Below, one piece after another: positions 31,997 to 40,485 of a DNA stretch of 64,000 bases (within the stretch, counting starts at the first letter, position 1; every line of letters starts with the position of its first letter). Below the pieces are notes generated by a model, which was not told where the DNA came from, did no database searches, and saw only the letters and a program-made list of their open reading frames with translations. Position numbers and translations under genes: made by a program. Origin of the DNA: Streptomyces mangrovi. GTDB lineage: Bacteria; Actinomycetota; Actinomycetes; Streptomycetales; Streptomycetaceae. The stretch is taken from contig NZ_FOSG01000023.1 of the NCBI RefSeq assembly GCF_900114215.1, positions 34,191 to 98,190 on the forward strand. The letters run 5' to 3'.

Positions 31997-32385
31997 GCGG
32001 GACTCTCGTTCTCGACAGCGAGGCACTCTCGAAGCTCTCCCGTCGGCACCGCGACATGACCGTATGGCTGGACGTCGCCCGCAGGCTGGACCTGCTCGTC
32101 GTGACGAGCGCCGCCACGCTGGTCGAGGCACGCGACCCGAAGGTGCCGCAGGCGGCGTTCGACCACGCGGTCTCCCTGGCCAAGGTGCGTCCCATCACGG
32201 AGGAGATCGCACGTACGGCGAGCAGACTGCTCGCCGCGGAAAACCTGCACGGTCACAAGTACGCCATCGACGCGATGCTCGCGGCCACGGCTCACGCGGA
32301 GCATGGCGACGTCACTGTCATCACCAGCGACACGGACGACCTCCGCCGGTTGTGCCTTCCCCGCATCGCCGTCGAACCGGTCTGA
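31993..32385 (+). CDS. Second VapC-like PIN-domain toxin
   Basis: 130 residues. PIN acidic residues in LVLDSEALSKL, TLVEARDPKV, YAIDAMLAATA and ITSDTDDLRRLC. Same size and motif spacing as the first toxin; the two look like old duplicates rather than recent copies. Its expected action is endoribonucleolytic growth arrest, neutralised by the overlapping antitoxin gene. Confidence 0.83.
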   Translation: MSGTLVLDSEALSKLSRRHRDMTVWLDVARRLDLLVVTSAATLVEARDPKVPQAAFDHAVSLAKVRPITEEIARTASRLLAAENLHGHKYAIDAMLAATAHAEHGDVTVITSDTDDLRRLCLPRIAVEPV

Positions 32386-32426
32386 GCGCCCATACCGGTT
32401 CCTTCCGAGGACTTGCCGTATTCCCA

Positions 32427-32511
32427 CAGGTCAGGCTGCGGTGGGTGAACGAGGCTCGACCGAGGTGACGGGGGTGCCCGGGCGCATCCGCTCCGTGGCG
32501 CCCGCGGCGGC
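32427..32511 (-). pseudogene. Decayed fragment of the F420-oxidoreductase gene (copy 2)
   Basis: Matches copy 1 (31526-31610) in 80 of 85 bases by hand alignment, including the part that has no counterpart in the intact oxidoreductase gene. Translation still shows GATERMRPGTPVTSVEPRS, so it derives from the same fragment. It lies directly after the second toxin gene and ends against the 2'-phosphotransferase gene. Confidence 0.75.
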
Positions 32512-32522
32512 AGCGGCGGCCG

Positions 32523-33071
32523 TCAGCCGGGCAGGCGCAGGTACCGCGGCGGTACGTGCGGCACCAGCCACACCCCGTTGTCGCTGACCCGGAACGCGTG
32601 CCCGTCCCGGTGCATCGCCCCGGCGTCCACCACCAGCACCACCGGCCTTCCGCGCCGCGCCCCCACGGCGGCGGCCGTCTCGCGGTCGGGCGACAGGTGG
32701 ACGTCGTGACGCGCCATCGCCCGCAGGCCGTCCCGCCGGATGTCGGCCACGTACCGCCCGACCGTCCCGTGGAAGAGGTACGGGGGCGGCTCGGCGGGAG
32801 GCAGGCCCAGGTCCACGCCGACGGTGTGCCCCTGGGCGGCCCGGATGCGGTCCCGCCCGGGATCGAGCGTGAAGCGCCGCTTGTCGTTGGTGGCGACGGT
32901 CTCCTCCAGCTCCTCGCGGGTGAGCCGGAAGCCGTGGCGCGCCGCGGCTTCCAGCAGTTCCCCGACACCCACCCAGCCGTGGGCGTCCAGGGTGAGCCCG
33001 ATCCGCTCGGGAGCGTGCCGCAGATGCCGTGCGACGTACTTCGAGATCCGCTTGCGGCGCCTGTCGTCCAT
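32523..33071 (-). CDS. kptA: RNA 2'-phosphotransferase (Tpt1/KptA family)
   Basis: 182 residues. The N-terminal winged-helix signature ISKYVARHLRHAPERIGLTL plus DAHGWVGVGELL, and the ADP-ribosyltransferase-like half with LFHGTVGRYV, HLSPDRETA and GVWLVPHVPPRYL, are diagnostic. Tpt1 moves an internal 2'-phosphate of RNA to NAD+. Most bacteria lack the tRNA ligase that generates such phosphates, so its bacterial role (reversal of RNA damage or NAD-linked chemistry) is open. ATG at the MDDRRRKRIS start; no obvious ribosome site. Confidence 0.9.
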   Translation of the reverse strand: MDDRRRKRISKYVARHLRHAPERIGLTLDAHGWVGVGELLEAAARHGFRLTREELEETVATNDKRRFTLDPGRDRIRAAQGHTVGVDLGLPPAEPPPYLFHGTVGRYVADIRRDGLRAMARHDVHLSPDRETAAAVGARRGRPVVLVVDAGAMHRDGHAFRVSDNGVWLVPHVPPRYLRLPG

Positions 33072-33159
33072 GTCCGGCCAGGGTGCCCCGGGAGCCGTCG
33101 CGGCGCACCTCGTTTTCACGTCCGCGGTCCTCGCGTCCGCCGGGGCCGCCGGCCCGGCC

Positions 33160-35046
33160 TCACGCTCGTGTCCGCACGTTGATCCGGGCGAACGCCCGCA
33201 GCGCGCTCGGCGCCAGCCGGGCCAGCACCACACCGCCCCACGCCTCCAGCCCCACCGGGACCACCGCCTTGTTCCGGATCACCGAGCGCAGCACCGTGTC
33301 GGCGACCCTCTCCGGGGCGAACCTGCGGATCCGGTAGACCTGGAGGGCCCTCCTGCGGCGGCGGTCGGCGTCCCGCTCGTCGGTGCCGCGGAAGCGCGTG
33401 TCCTCGATGATGGAGGTGCTGACGATGCCGGGGCAGATCGCCGAGACCCCGATGCCCTCGCCGGCCAGGTCCGCGCGCAGCACCTGGCTGAGCATCAGCG
33501 CCGCCGCCTTGGAGGTGCAGTACGCGGGCAGGGCCCGGGTGGGCTCGTAGGCGGCGCAGGAGACGACGTTGACGATGTGGCCGCCCTGCCCGCGCTCGGA
33601 CATCTGCCGCCCGAAGAGGCGGCAGCCGTGGACGGTGCCCCACAGGTTGGAGCCCAGGACCGCCTCCCAGTCGTCCGCGGTGTGCTCCAGGAACGGCCCG
33701 GCCGCCGCGATCCCGGCGTTGTTGACCAGCACGTCCACCACGCCGTGCTCGGCGGCCGTCCTGCGCGCCAGCTCCTCCATCGCCGCCCGGTCGGAGACGT
33801 CCACGGCCTCGGCCCACGCCTCCTGTGCGCCGGCCCGCCGGGCCAGCTCGGCCGTACGCGCCACCTCCTCGCCCCGGATGTCCACGGCGACGACCCGGGC
33901 GCCGGCCCGGGCGAAGGCCAGCGCCGTCTCGTGGCCGATGCCCCGGGCCGCGCCGGTGACCAGCACCAGCAGGCCGCCGAAGTGCTCCGCGTACTCCTCC
34001 TGCCGCGCGCGCCCCCGGCGCCCGCGCCGTCCGCCGCGCCGCACCGTCGCCGGTGCGCCCACCTCCCCGCCGCCGTATGCCCCGCGCTCCCCGCGCTCTC
34101 CGTCCGCCCCGCACCTCTCGCACTCCTCGACGAACGAGCCGATCCAGTCGGCCAGCCGGTCGGGCCGGGTACGCGGCGCCCAGTGGCCGGCGGGCAGGGA
34201 GCGGCACGTCAGGCGGGGCGTCCACCGCTCCGCCTCCTCCCGCAGCGCGGGGGAGAGGAACGGATCCCCGGTCGGGGTGACGAGCTGCACGGGCACATGG
34301 GCGTAGGCGTCCTCGCGCGGCCGGAGCATCCGGGCCCGTACGTTGTCGCGGTACAGCCACAGGCCGTGCGCGGCGTCGCGGGGCAGCGAGGGCGCGGGGT
34401 GACCGCCGCCCGAGATGCCCTCGGAGCGCCGCAGCATGCCCGGCCAGGCCCTGCCCAGCGGCCCCCGCCAGGCCAGCTCCGGCAGGACGGGCACATGCAT
34501 CGCGTACACGTACCAGGAGCGGGCGCCCTGCCCCAGCGCCTGGGCCAGACGCCGCGGGGTGGGGCGGGTCAGCCGCCTGCGGAACCAGTGCCCGAAGTGG
34601 TCCAGGGACGGCCCGGACATCGAGGTGAAGGACGCGATCCGGCCCCGGGCGCGCTCGGCCGTGGCGAACTCCCAGCCCTGCACCGAGCCCCAGTCGTGCC
34701 CGACCAGATGTACCGGGGCGTGCGGGCTGACCGCGTCCGCGACCGCCAGGAAGTCGCCGGTCAGCCGCTCCAGCGTGAAGCCGCCGCGCAGCGGCCGCGG
34801 GGCGGCGGACCGGCCGCAGCCGCGCACGTCGTACAGCACCACGTGGAAGCGGTCCGCCAGTCGTTCGGCCACCGGTGCCCAGACCTCCTTGGAGTCCGGG
34901 TAGCCGTGCAGCAGGACCACCGTGGGGCGGCGGCTCCCGTCCGCCCCCACCGCCTCGCCCAGCTCGGCGACGCACAGCTCCACGCCGTCCGCCCCGGCCA
35001 CGCGCCGTTCCCGCGCGCTCCCCGGGCCACTCGCCTCCGACTCCAT
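33160..35046 (-). CDS. EphD-like fusion: alpha/beta hydrolase plus short-chain dehydrogenase
   Basis: 628 residues. Residues ~1-290: epoxide-hydrolase-type alpha/beta hydrolase (LLHGYPDSKEVW oxyanion loop, nucleophile Asp in VGHDWGSVQGW, late His in LPAGHWAP). A ~45-residue Arg/Gly linker follows. Residues ~335-628: classical SDR (VTGAARGIG, NNAGIAAAGPF, catalytic Ser, Tyr and Lys in VSCAAYEPTRALPAYCTSK). The same order is found in mycobacterial EphD, which modifies lipid epoxides. The ATG has GGAGGAGAGG upstream. A lipid or polyketide substrate is plausible but unproven. Confidence 0.88.
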   Translation of the reverse strand: MESEASGPGSARERRVAGADGVELCVAELGEAVGADGSRRPTVVLLHGYPDSKEVWAPVAERLADRFHVVLYDVRGCGRSAAPRPLRGGFTLERLTGDFLAVADAVSPHAPVHLVGHDWGSVQGWEFATAERARGRIASFTSMSGPSLDHFGHWFRRRLTRPTPRRLAQALGQGARSWYVYAMHVPVLPELAWRGPLGRAWPGMLRRSEGISGGGHPAPSLPRDAAHGLWLYRDNVRARMLRPREDAYAHVPVQLVTPTGDPFLSPALREEAERWTPRLTCRSLPAGHWAPRTRPDRLADWIGSFVEECERCGADGERGERGAYGGGEVGAPATVRRGGRRGRRGRARQEEYAEHFGGLLVLVTGAARGIGHETALAFARAGARVVAVDIRGEEVARTAELARRAGAQEAWAEAVDVSDRAAMEELARRTAAEHGVVDVLVNNAGIAAAGPFLEHTADDWEAVLGSNLWGTVHGCRLFGRQMSERGQGGHIVNVVSCAAYEPTRALPAYCTSKAAALMLSQVLRADLAGEGIGVSAICPGIVSTSIIEDTRFRGTDERDADRRRRRALQVYRIRRFAPERVADTVLRSVIRNKAVVPVGLEAWGGVVLARLAPSALRAFARINVRTRA

Positions 35047-35235
35047 GTGTGCCTCTCCTCCCACCACGCCCGGCACTCCCGCACCCCGGGTAGCCGGTCT
35101 TCCCGGCATGACACCGGATCCGGTCAGGACCTACCCCGCCGGATGAGCCCTTAGGGGCATCTACGCCTCCAGTACGAGGAACAATCACGCCCCCGGGGTG
35201 ACGTGACCGGTGGCAGGCGGCATTACGGTCGTGGG

Positions 35236-36285
35236 GTGACTGTGATCGCGACCGAAAGCCTCAGCAAGCGGTACCCACGGGTGACCGCGCTCGACCGGCT
35301 CACCATGCAGATCGAACCCGGGGTGACCGGACTGGTGGGCGCCAACGGTGCGGGCAAGTCCACCCTGATCAAGATCCTCCTGGGACTGGCCCCGGCCAGC
35401 GAGGGCACCGCCTCCGTGCTCGGCCTGGACGTGGCCACCGAGGGCGGCGCCATCCGCGAGCGCGTCGGGTACATGCCCGAGCACGACTGTCTGCCGCCCG
35501 ACGTGTCGGCGACCGAGTTCGTCGTCCACATGGCGCGGATGTCCGGCCTGCCCGCCTCCGCCGCCCGCGAGCGCACCGCCGACACCCTGCGCCACGTCGG
35601 CCTGTACGAGGAGCGCTACCGCCCCATGGGCGGTTACTCGACGGGTATGAAGCAGCGGGTCAAGCTGGCCCAGGCGCTCGTCCACGACCCGCGGCTGGTG
35701 CTGCTGGACGAGCCCACCAACGGCCTCGACCCGGTCGGCCGCGACGACATGCTCGGCCTGATCCGCCGCGTCCACACCGACTTCGGCATCTCGGTGCTGG
35801 TCACCTCGCACCTGCTGGGCGAGCTGGAGCGCACCTGCGACCACGTCGTCGTCATCGACGGCGGGAAGCTGCTGCGCTCCTCCTCCACCGCCAGCTTCAC
35901 CCAGGAGACGACCACCCTGGCCGTCGAGGTCACCGACACCGACGCCCACCCCGACGGCACCGAGGCCCTGCGCACCGCCCTGGCCGGGGCCGGGCTCACC
36001 GTGGCGCCCCCCGGGGCGGGCGGCGAGGGCCTGCCGGGCGCCGGGCACGTGCTGCTGGTCGAGGCGGGCTCCGAGGCCGTCCACGACACCGTCCGCGACA
36101 CGGTCGCGGAGCTGGGTCTGGGCCTGGTCCGCATGGAGCAGCGCAGGCACCGCATCGCCGAGGTCTTCCAGACGCCCGGCGCCACGGGCGCCACGGCGGG
36201 CACCACGGCGGACACCACCGAGCAGGCCGCGGAGCAGGCCGCCGAGAAGAGCACGCAGAAGGGAGGCAGCACCGATGCGGCCTGA
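35236..36285 (+). CDS. ABC transporter ATP-binding protein (first of two)
   Basis: 349 residues. Walker A GANGAGKSTL, signature YSTGMKQRVKLAQALV, Walker B LVLLDEPTNGLD and switch His in VTSHLLGEL; the extended C-terminal ~130 residues are typical of ABC-2 type exporters. The GTG start is preceded by TACGGT plus six bases, suggesting a leaderless mRNA. The C-terminus has a TTADTTEQAAEQAAEK repeat. It overlaps the following permease by 11 bp. First gene of a four-gene operon. Confidence 0.92.
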   Translation: MTVIATESLSKRYPRVTALDRLTMQIEPGVTGLVGANGAGKSTLIKILLGLAPASEGTASVLGLDVATEGGAIRERVGYMPEHDCLPPDVSATEFVVHMARMSGLPASAARERTADTLRHVGLYEERYRPMGGYSTGMKQRVKLAQALVHDPRLVLLDEPTNGLDPVGRDDMLGLIRRVHTDFGISVLVTSHLLGELERTCDHVVVIDGGKLLRSSSTASFTQETTTLAVEVTDTDAHPDGTEALRTALAGAGLTVAPPGAGGEGLPGAGHVLLVEAGSEAVHDTVRDTVAELGLGLVRMEQRRHRIAEVFQTPGATGATAGTTADTTEQAAEQAAEKSTQKGGSTDAA

Positions 36286-37216
36286 CACGGGCAACCACCC
36301 CGGCACCCATCCCGGAGCCGCCGTCCCCGCCCAGCGCGGCGAGGACGCCAGCATCCACAACATCGGCTACCGCCACTACGACGGACCCCGGCTGGGCCGC
36401 TCCTACGCCCGGTGGTCGCTGCTGGTCCAGTCCCTGCGCGGCGCGTACGGCCTGGGCCGCTCGGCGAAGTCCAAGGTGCTGCCGTTCATCCTGCTGGCCG
36501 TGATGGTCCTGCCCGCGGGCGCGATGGTCGCGGTCACCGTCGTCACCGGCGCCGACGAGCTACCGATGCGGTACACCGACTACGTGTTGGTGATGCAGCC
36601 GGTCATCGGCCTCTACATCGCCGCCCAGGCCCCGCAGTCGGTCTCCCTGGACCTGCGCTTCCGCACCGTGCCGCTGTACTTCTCGCGCCCGATCGAGCGC
36701 GCCGACTACGTGGGGGCCAAGTACGCGGCCATGACCGCGGCGCTGTTCCTGTTCACCTCCCTGCCGCTGGTGGTGCTGTACGCGGGCGGGCTGCTGGCGA
36801 AGCTCGGCTTCGCCGACCAGAGCACGCAGTTCCTCCAGGGACTGGGCTCCACCGCGGTGTTCTCCGTGCTCCACGCGGGCATCGGCCTGCTGGTCGCCGC
36901 GCTCACCCCGCGCCGGGGCTTCGGTGTCGCCGCGGTCATCGCGGTGCTCACCATCCCCTACTTCGCGGTCACCACCGTCCAGGCGGTCGCCGAGTTCCAG
37001 GCGAACAGCGCCACCGCCGTCACCTGGCTCGGCCTGGCCTCCCCCGGCACGCTGGTGGACGGCATCCAGTCGGCGTTCCTCGGCGGCGACTCCGGCTTCC
37101 CCGGCTTCCACGAGCCCGGCACCGCCGCGGCGGCCGTCTACGCCCTGGTCACCCTCGCCCTGATCGCCGGCTGCTGGGCGGCGCTGATGGCCCGCTACCG
37201 CAAGGCGGGCCTGTGA
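36275..37216 (+). CDS. ABC-2 type permease (first of two)
   Basis: 313 residues with about six membrane spans; the N-terminal ~45 residues are soluble (IHNIGYRHYDGPRLGRSYA). The conserved VPLYFSRPIERADYVGAKY loop marks the ABC-2 exporter group. It overlaps the ATPase gene and has GGGAGG before the ATG. It probably pairs with the upstream ATPase. Substrate not evident from sequence; antibiotic or lipid export are common roles. Confidence 0.88.
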   Translation: MRPDTGNHPGTHPGAAVPAQRGEDASIHNIGYRHYDGPRLGRSYARWSLLVQSLRGAYGLGRSAKSKVLPFILLAVMVLPAGAMVAVTVVTGADELPMRYTDYVLVMQPVIGLYIAAQAPQSVSLDLRFRTVPLYFSRPIERADYVGAKYAAMTAALFLFTSLPLVVLYAGGLLAKLGFADQSTQFLQGLGSTAVFSVLHAGIGLLVAALTPRRGFGVAAVIAVLTIPYFAVTTVQAVAEFQANSATAVTWLGLASPGTLVDGIQSAFLGGDSGFPGFHEPGTAAAAVYALVTLALIAGCWAALMARYRKAGL

Positions 37217-37317
37217 TGACCGGGGACCGGACGGCGACGGGCCGGACGGCAGCGGTCCGGACGGGGACGGACCCGGCGGCGAAGCATCGGACGAGGAACG
37301 AGAAGGCGGCCTGACCC

Positions 37318-38235
37318 ATGACCACCATCCGCATCGACCATGTGTCCCGCTGGTTCGGCAACGTGGTCGCCGTCAACGACGTGACCATGGACATCGGCCC
37401 GGGCGTCACCGGGCTGCTCGGCCCCAACGGCGCGGGCAAGTCCACGCTGATCAACATGATGGGCGGCTTCCTGGCCCCCTCCACCGGGTCCGTCACCCTC
37501 GACGGCGCGGCGATCTGGCGCAACGAGCGGGTCTACCGGGAGATCGGAGTCGTCCCCGAACGCGAGGCGATGTACGACTTCCTCACCGGCCGCGAGTTCG
37601 TGCTGGCCAACGCCGAGCTGCACGGCCTGCCCGATGCGGGCGAGGCCGCGCGGCGGGCCCTGGCCACCGTGGAGATGGAGTACGCCCAGGACCGGAAGGT
37701 CTCCACCTACAGCAAGGGCATGCGGCAGCGCGTGAAGATGGCCTCCGCGCTCGTCCACGACCCGTCCGTGCTGCTGCTGGACGAGCCGTTCAACGGCATG
37801 GACCCGCGCCAGCGCATGCAGCTGATGGAACTGCTGCGGCGGATGGGCGCCGAGGGCCGCACGGTGCTGTTCTCCTCCCACATCCTGGAGGAGGTCGAGC
37901 AGCTCGCCTCCCACATCGAGGTGATCGTCGCGGGACGGCACGCGGCCTCCGGCGACTTCCGGCGCATCCGCCGGCTGATGACCGACCGCCCCCACCGCTA
38001 TCTGGTGCGCTCCAGCGACGACCGCGCGCTGGCCGCCGCCCTGATCGCCGATCCCAGCACGGCGGGCATCGAACTCGACTGGTCCGAACGCGCCCTGCGC
38101 GTCCAGGCGATCGACTTCACGCGCTTCACCGAGCAGCTCCCGCGCATCGCCCGCGAGCACGGGATCCGGCTCCTCACGGTCTCGCCCTCGGACGAGTCCC
38201 TGGAGAGCGTCTTCTCCTACCTCGTCGCGGCCTGA
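37318..38235 (+). CDS. ABC transporter ATP-binding protein (second)
   Basis: 305 residues. Walker A GPNGAGKSTL, signature YSKGMRQRVKMASALV, Walker B LLLDEPFNGMD, switch SSHILEEVEQL. Lacks the long C-terminal extension of the first ATPase. A ~100-bp gap with short GGACGG repeats separates it from the preceding permease, but direction and context suggest one operon. It likely pairs with the following permease. Confidence 0.92.
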   Translation: MTTIRIDHVSRWFGNVVAVNDVTMDIGPGVTGLLGPNGAGKSTLINMMGGFLAPSTGSVTLDGAAIWRNERVYREIGVVPEREAMYDFLTGREFVLANAELHGLPDAGEAARRALATVEMEYAQDRKVSTYSKGMRQRVKMASALVHDPSVLLLDEPFNGMDPRQRMQLMELLRRMGAEGRTVLFSSHILEEVEQLASHIEVIVAGRHAASGDFRRIRRLMTDRPHRYLVRSSDDRALAAALIADPSTAGIELDWSERALRVQAIDFTRFTEQLPRIAREHGIRLLTVSPSDESLESVFSYLVAA

Positions 38236-38293
38236 GAACAACCGGGCCACCGAGGACCCCGAGACCGTCTGAGAACCAAGGAGCCCCACACCG

Positions 38294-39013
38294 ATGTACG
38301 ACCCCACGGTCGCCCGGCTCACCTACCGGGCCCTGCTCGGCCGCCGCCGGGCGCTGATCCTGTTCGTCCTGCCCGCCGTACTGATCGCGATCTCCGTCGC
38401 GGTCCGTCTGCTGGTCGGCGCCGACGACGCCGTCGCCAACCAGGTGCTCGGCGGCTTCGCGCTGGCCACCATGGTCCCGCTGATCGGCGTGATCGCCGGG
38501 ACCGGCGCGATCGGCCCGGAGATCGACGACGGCTCGATCGTCTATCTGCTGGCCAAGCCGCTGAAGCGGCCGACGATCATCCTCACCAAGCTGACCGTCG
38601 CCGTCGGCGTCACCATGGTGTTCTCCGCCGTCCCCATGCTGATCGCCGGGTTCGTCCTCAACGGCAACAGCCGGCAGATCGCCGTCGCCTACGCCGTCGC
38701 CGCGGTCGCCGCGTCCGTCGCCTACAGCGCGCTGTTCCTGCTGCTGGGCACGGTCAGCCGGCAGGCCGTCGTCTTCGGCCTGGTCTACGCCCTGATCTGG
38801 GAGGCGCTCATCGGCAGCCTCGTCCCCGGCGCCCGGACCCTCAGCGTCCAGCAGTGGGCCCTGGCCCTGGCCGAGAAGACCGCGCCGGGCGCGGGCATCG
38901 CCTCCGACGTCGGACTGCCGGTCGCCGCGGTGCTGCTGGCGGCGGTGACCGTCGCCGGCGCCTGGTACGCCGGGCGGAAGCTGCGCACCCTCACCCTCGC
39001 CGGCGAGGAGTGA
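38294..39013 (+). CDS. ABC-2 type permease (second)
   Basis: 239 residues with six predicted spans (ALILFVLPAVLIAISVAV, MVPLIGVIAGTGAIG, and four later). IDDGSIVYLLAKPLKRPTI is the ABC-2 family loop. AAGGAG lies before the ATG. Last gene of the operon, followed by an 18-bp perfect hairpin. Two ATPases and two permeases could form one heteromeric exporter or two separate ones. Confidence 0.88.
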   Translation: MYDPTVARLTYRALLGRRRALILFVLPAVLIAISVAVRLLVGADDAVANQVLGGFALATMVPLIGVIAGTGAIGPEIDDGSIVYLLAKPLKRPTIILTKLTVAVGVTMVFSAVPMLIAGFVLNGNSRQIAVAYAVAAVAASVAYSALFLLLGTVSRQAVVFGLVYALIWEALIGSLVPGARTLSVQQWALALAEKTAPGAGIASDVGLPVAAVLLAAVTVAGAWYAGRKLRTLTLAGEE

Positions 39014-39060
39014 CCGGGAACCGGTCACCGAACACCGGACGCCGGGCACCGAACACCGGA

Positions 39061-39099
39061 CGTACGAGGCCGAAGGGCACCGCCCTTCGGCCTCGTACG
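39061..39099. terminator. 18-bp hairpin between the ABC operon and marR
   Basis: A perfect 18-bp stem (CGTACGAGGCCGAAGGGC and complement) with a 3-nt loop. It ends nine bases before the MarR start, so its right arm contains most of the putative -10 (TACGCT, 39096-39101) of that gene. It terminates the ABC operon and may also matter for MarR expression. Confidence 0.85.
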
Positions 39100-39107
39100 C
39101 TGGAAAC

Positions 39108-39581
39108 ATGGGCACGACACGGTGGCTGGACGACGAAGAGCAGCGGACCTGGCGGGCGTTCCTGGCCGCCACCCAGCGCGTACGCGAGGAACTGGACCGG
39201 CAGTTGCAGCGCGACGCCGGGATGCCGCTGGCGTACTACCAGATCCTGGCCATGCTCTCCGAGGCGCCCGAGCGCACCCTCACCATGAGCCGGCTCGCCC
39301 GGACCACCCGCTCATCGGCCAGCAGGCTCTCCCACGCGGTCGCCCGGCTGGAGGCCAAGGGGTGGGTCAGCCGGTGCCAGCACCCCGCCGACCACCGCAC
39401 CACCCTGGCCACGCTGACCGACGAGGGGCTGGCCGAGCTGGAGGCCATCGCGCCCGGCCATGTGGAGCAGGTCCGGCTCTCCCTGTTCGACAGCCTCACG
39501 CCCGAGCAGACCCGGCGGCTCCACGAGATCTGCCGGGCGGTGCTGGAGGGCACCGGCGAGGGCCCGCCGCCGGCGGACTGA
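39108..39581 (+). CDS. MarR-family transcriptional regulator
   Basis: 157 residues. Winged-helix core: PLAYYQILAMLSEAPERTLT, recognition helix ATTRSSASRLSHAVARLEAKG (within TMSRLARTTRSSASRL), wing SRCQHPADHRTTLATLTDEG. Leaderless: TACGCT then six bases to ATG. It follows the ABC exporter operon, a common arrangement for drug-efflux control, but the strong hairpin between them shows separate transcription. Ligand unknown. Confidence 0.9.
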   Translation: MGTTRWLDDEEQRTWRAFLAATQRVREELDRQLQRDAGMPLAYYQILAMLSEAPERTLTMSRLARTTRSSASRLSHAVARLEAKGWVSRCQHPADHRTTLATLTDEGLAELEAIAPGHVEQVRLSLFDSLTPEQTRRLHEICRAVLEGTGEGPPPAD

Positions 39582-39663
39582 CCCGGCCCCGGACCGACCC
39601 GGTCCCACACGCTTCCGCTCGCGGGAAGCCCGCTCGCAGGGCGCCGGTTCACAGGGCGCCGGT

Positions 39664-40485
39664 TCACAGACCGGCGAGCAGCCGCTCCAGCACGACCGCG
39701 ATGCCGTCCGCGTCGTTGGACTCGGTCACCTCGTCGGCCACCGCCAGCAGCTCCGGGTGGGCGTCGGCCATGGCGACGCCGTGGGCGGCCCAGGCGAACA
39801 TGGGGATGTCGTTGGGCATGTCGCCGAAGGCGATCGTGGTGGTGGCCGAGCGGCCCAGACGGCGCGCGGCGATCGCCAGCCCGCGGGCCTTGGACAGCCC
39901 CAGCGGCAGCAGTTCGACGATGCCCTCGCCCGCCATCACCACGCTCACCAGATCACCCGCGATCCGCCGGGCGGCGTCGGCCAGCACGTCGTCGTCCAGT
40001 CCGGGGCGCTGGATGTACAGCTTGTTCAGGGGCTCGGCCCACAACTCGTCCGGATCGGTCCCGGTGACGGCGGGGAGCCTCTCGCCGACCGGCCGGTAGC
40101 CGGGCCCGAGCAGCACCTCGCCGTCCAGCCCGTCCCGCGAGGCGGCCAGCGCCAGCGGGCCGGTCTCCGTCTCGATCTTCTCCACCGCCAGCCGGGCCTG
40201 CTGCCGGTCGAGTGTGACGGAGGTCAGCAGCCGGTGCTCGCCCGCGTGGTAGACCTGCGCGCCCTGCCCGCAGACGGCCAGGCCGTCGTAGCCCAGCTCG
40301 TCCAGGATGTGTCTGGTCCAGGGCACGGCGCGGCCGGTCACCACGATGTGCGCGGCGCCCGCCGCCGTGGCGGCGGCGAGCGCGTCGCGGGTGCGTGCCG
40401 AGACGGTGTCGTCGCTGCGCAGCAGCGTGCCGTCGAGGTCGGTGGCGACCAGCCTGAAGGGGAAGCCCGGCGCTGCGGTGCTCAC
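39664..40485 (-). CDS. Cof-type HAD-IIB phosphatase (second copy)
   Basis: 273 residues. HAD motifs ATDLDGTLL, HIVVTGRAV, and AFGDMPNDIPMF with a C2B cap. It resembles the HAD at 28808-29668 over its full length. The GTG start overlaps the serS stop by 4 bp (GTGA), so it is translationally coupled to serS; this serS-HAD pairing is usual in Streptomyces as I remember it. Possibly removes phosphorylated metabolites; substrate unknown. Confidence 0.9.
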   Translation of the reverse strand: MSTAAPGFPFRLVATDLDGTLLRSDDTVSARTRDALAAATAAGAAHIVVTGRAVPWTRHILDELGYDGLAVCGQGAQVYHAGEHRLLTSVTLDRQQARLAVEKIETETGPLALAASRDGLDGEVLLGPGYRPVGERLPAVTGTDPDELWAEPLNKLYIQRPGLDDDVLADAARRIAGDLVSVVMAGEGIVELLPLGLSKARGLAIAARRLGRSATTTIAFGDMPNDIPMFAWAAHGVAMADAHPELLAVADEVTESNDADGIAVVLERLLAGL

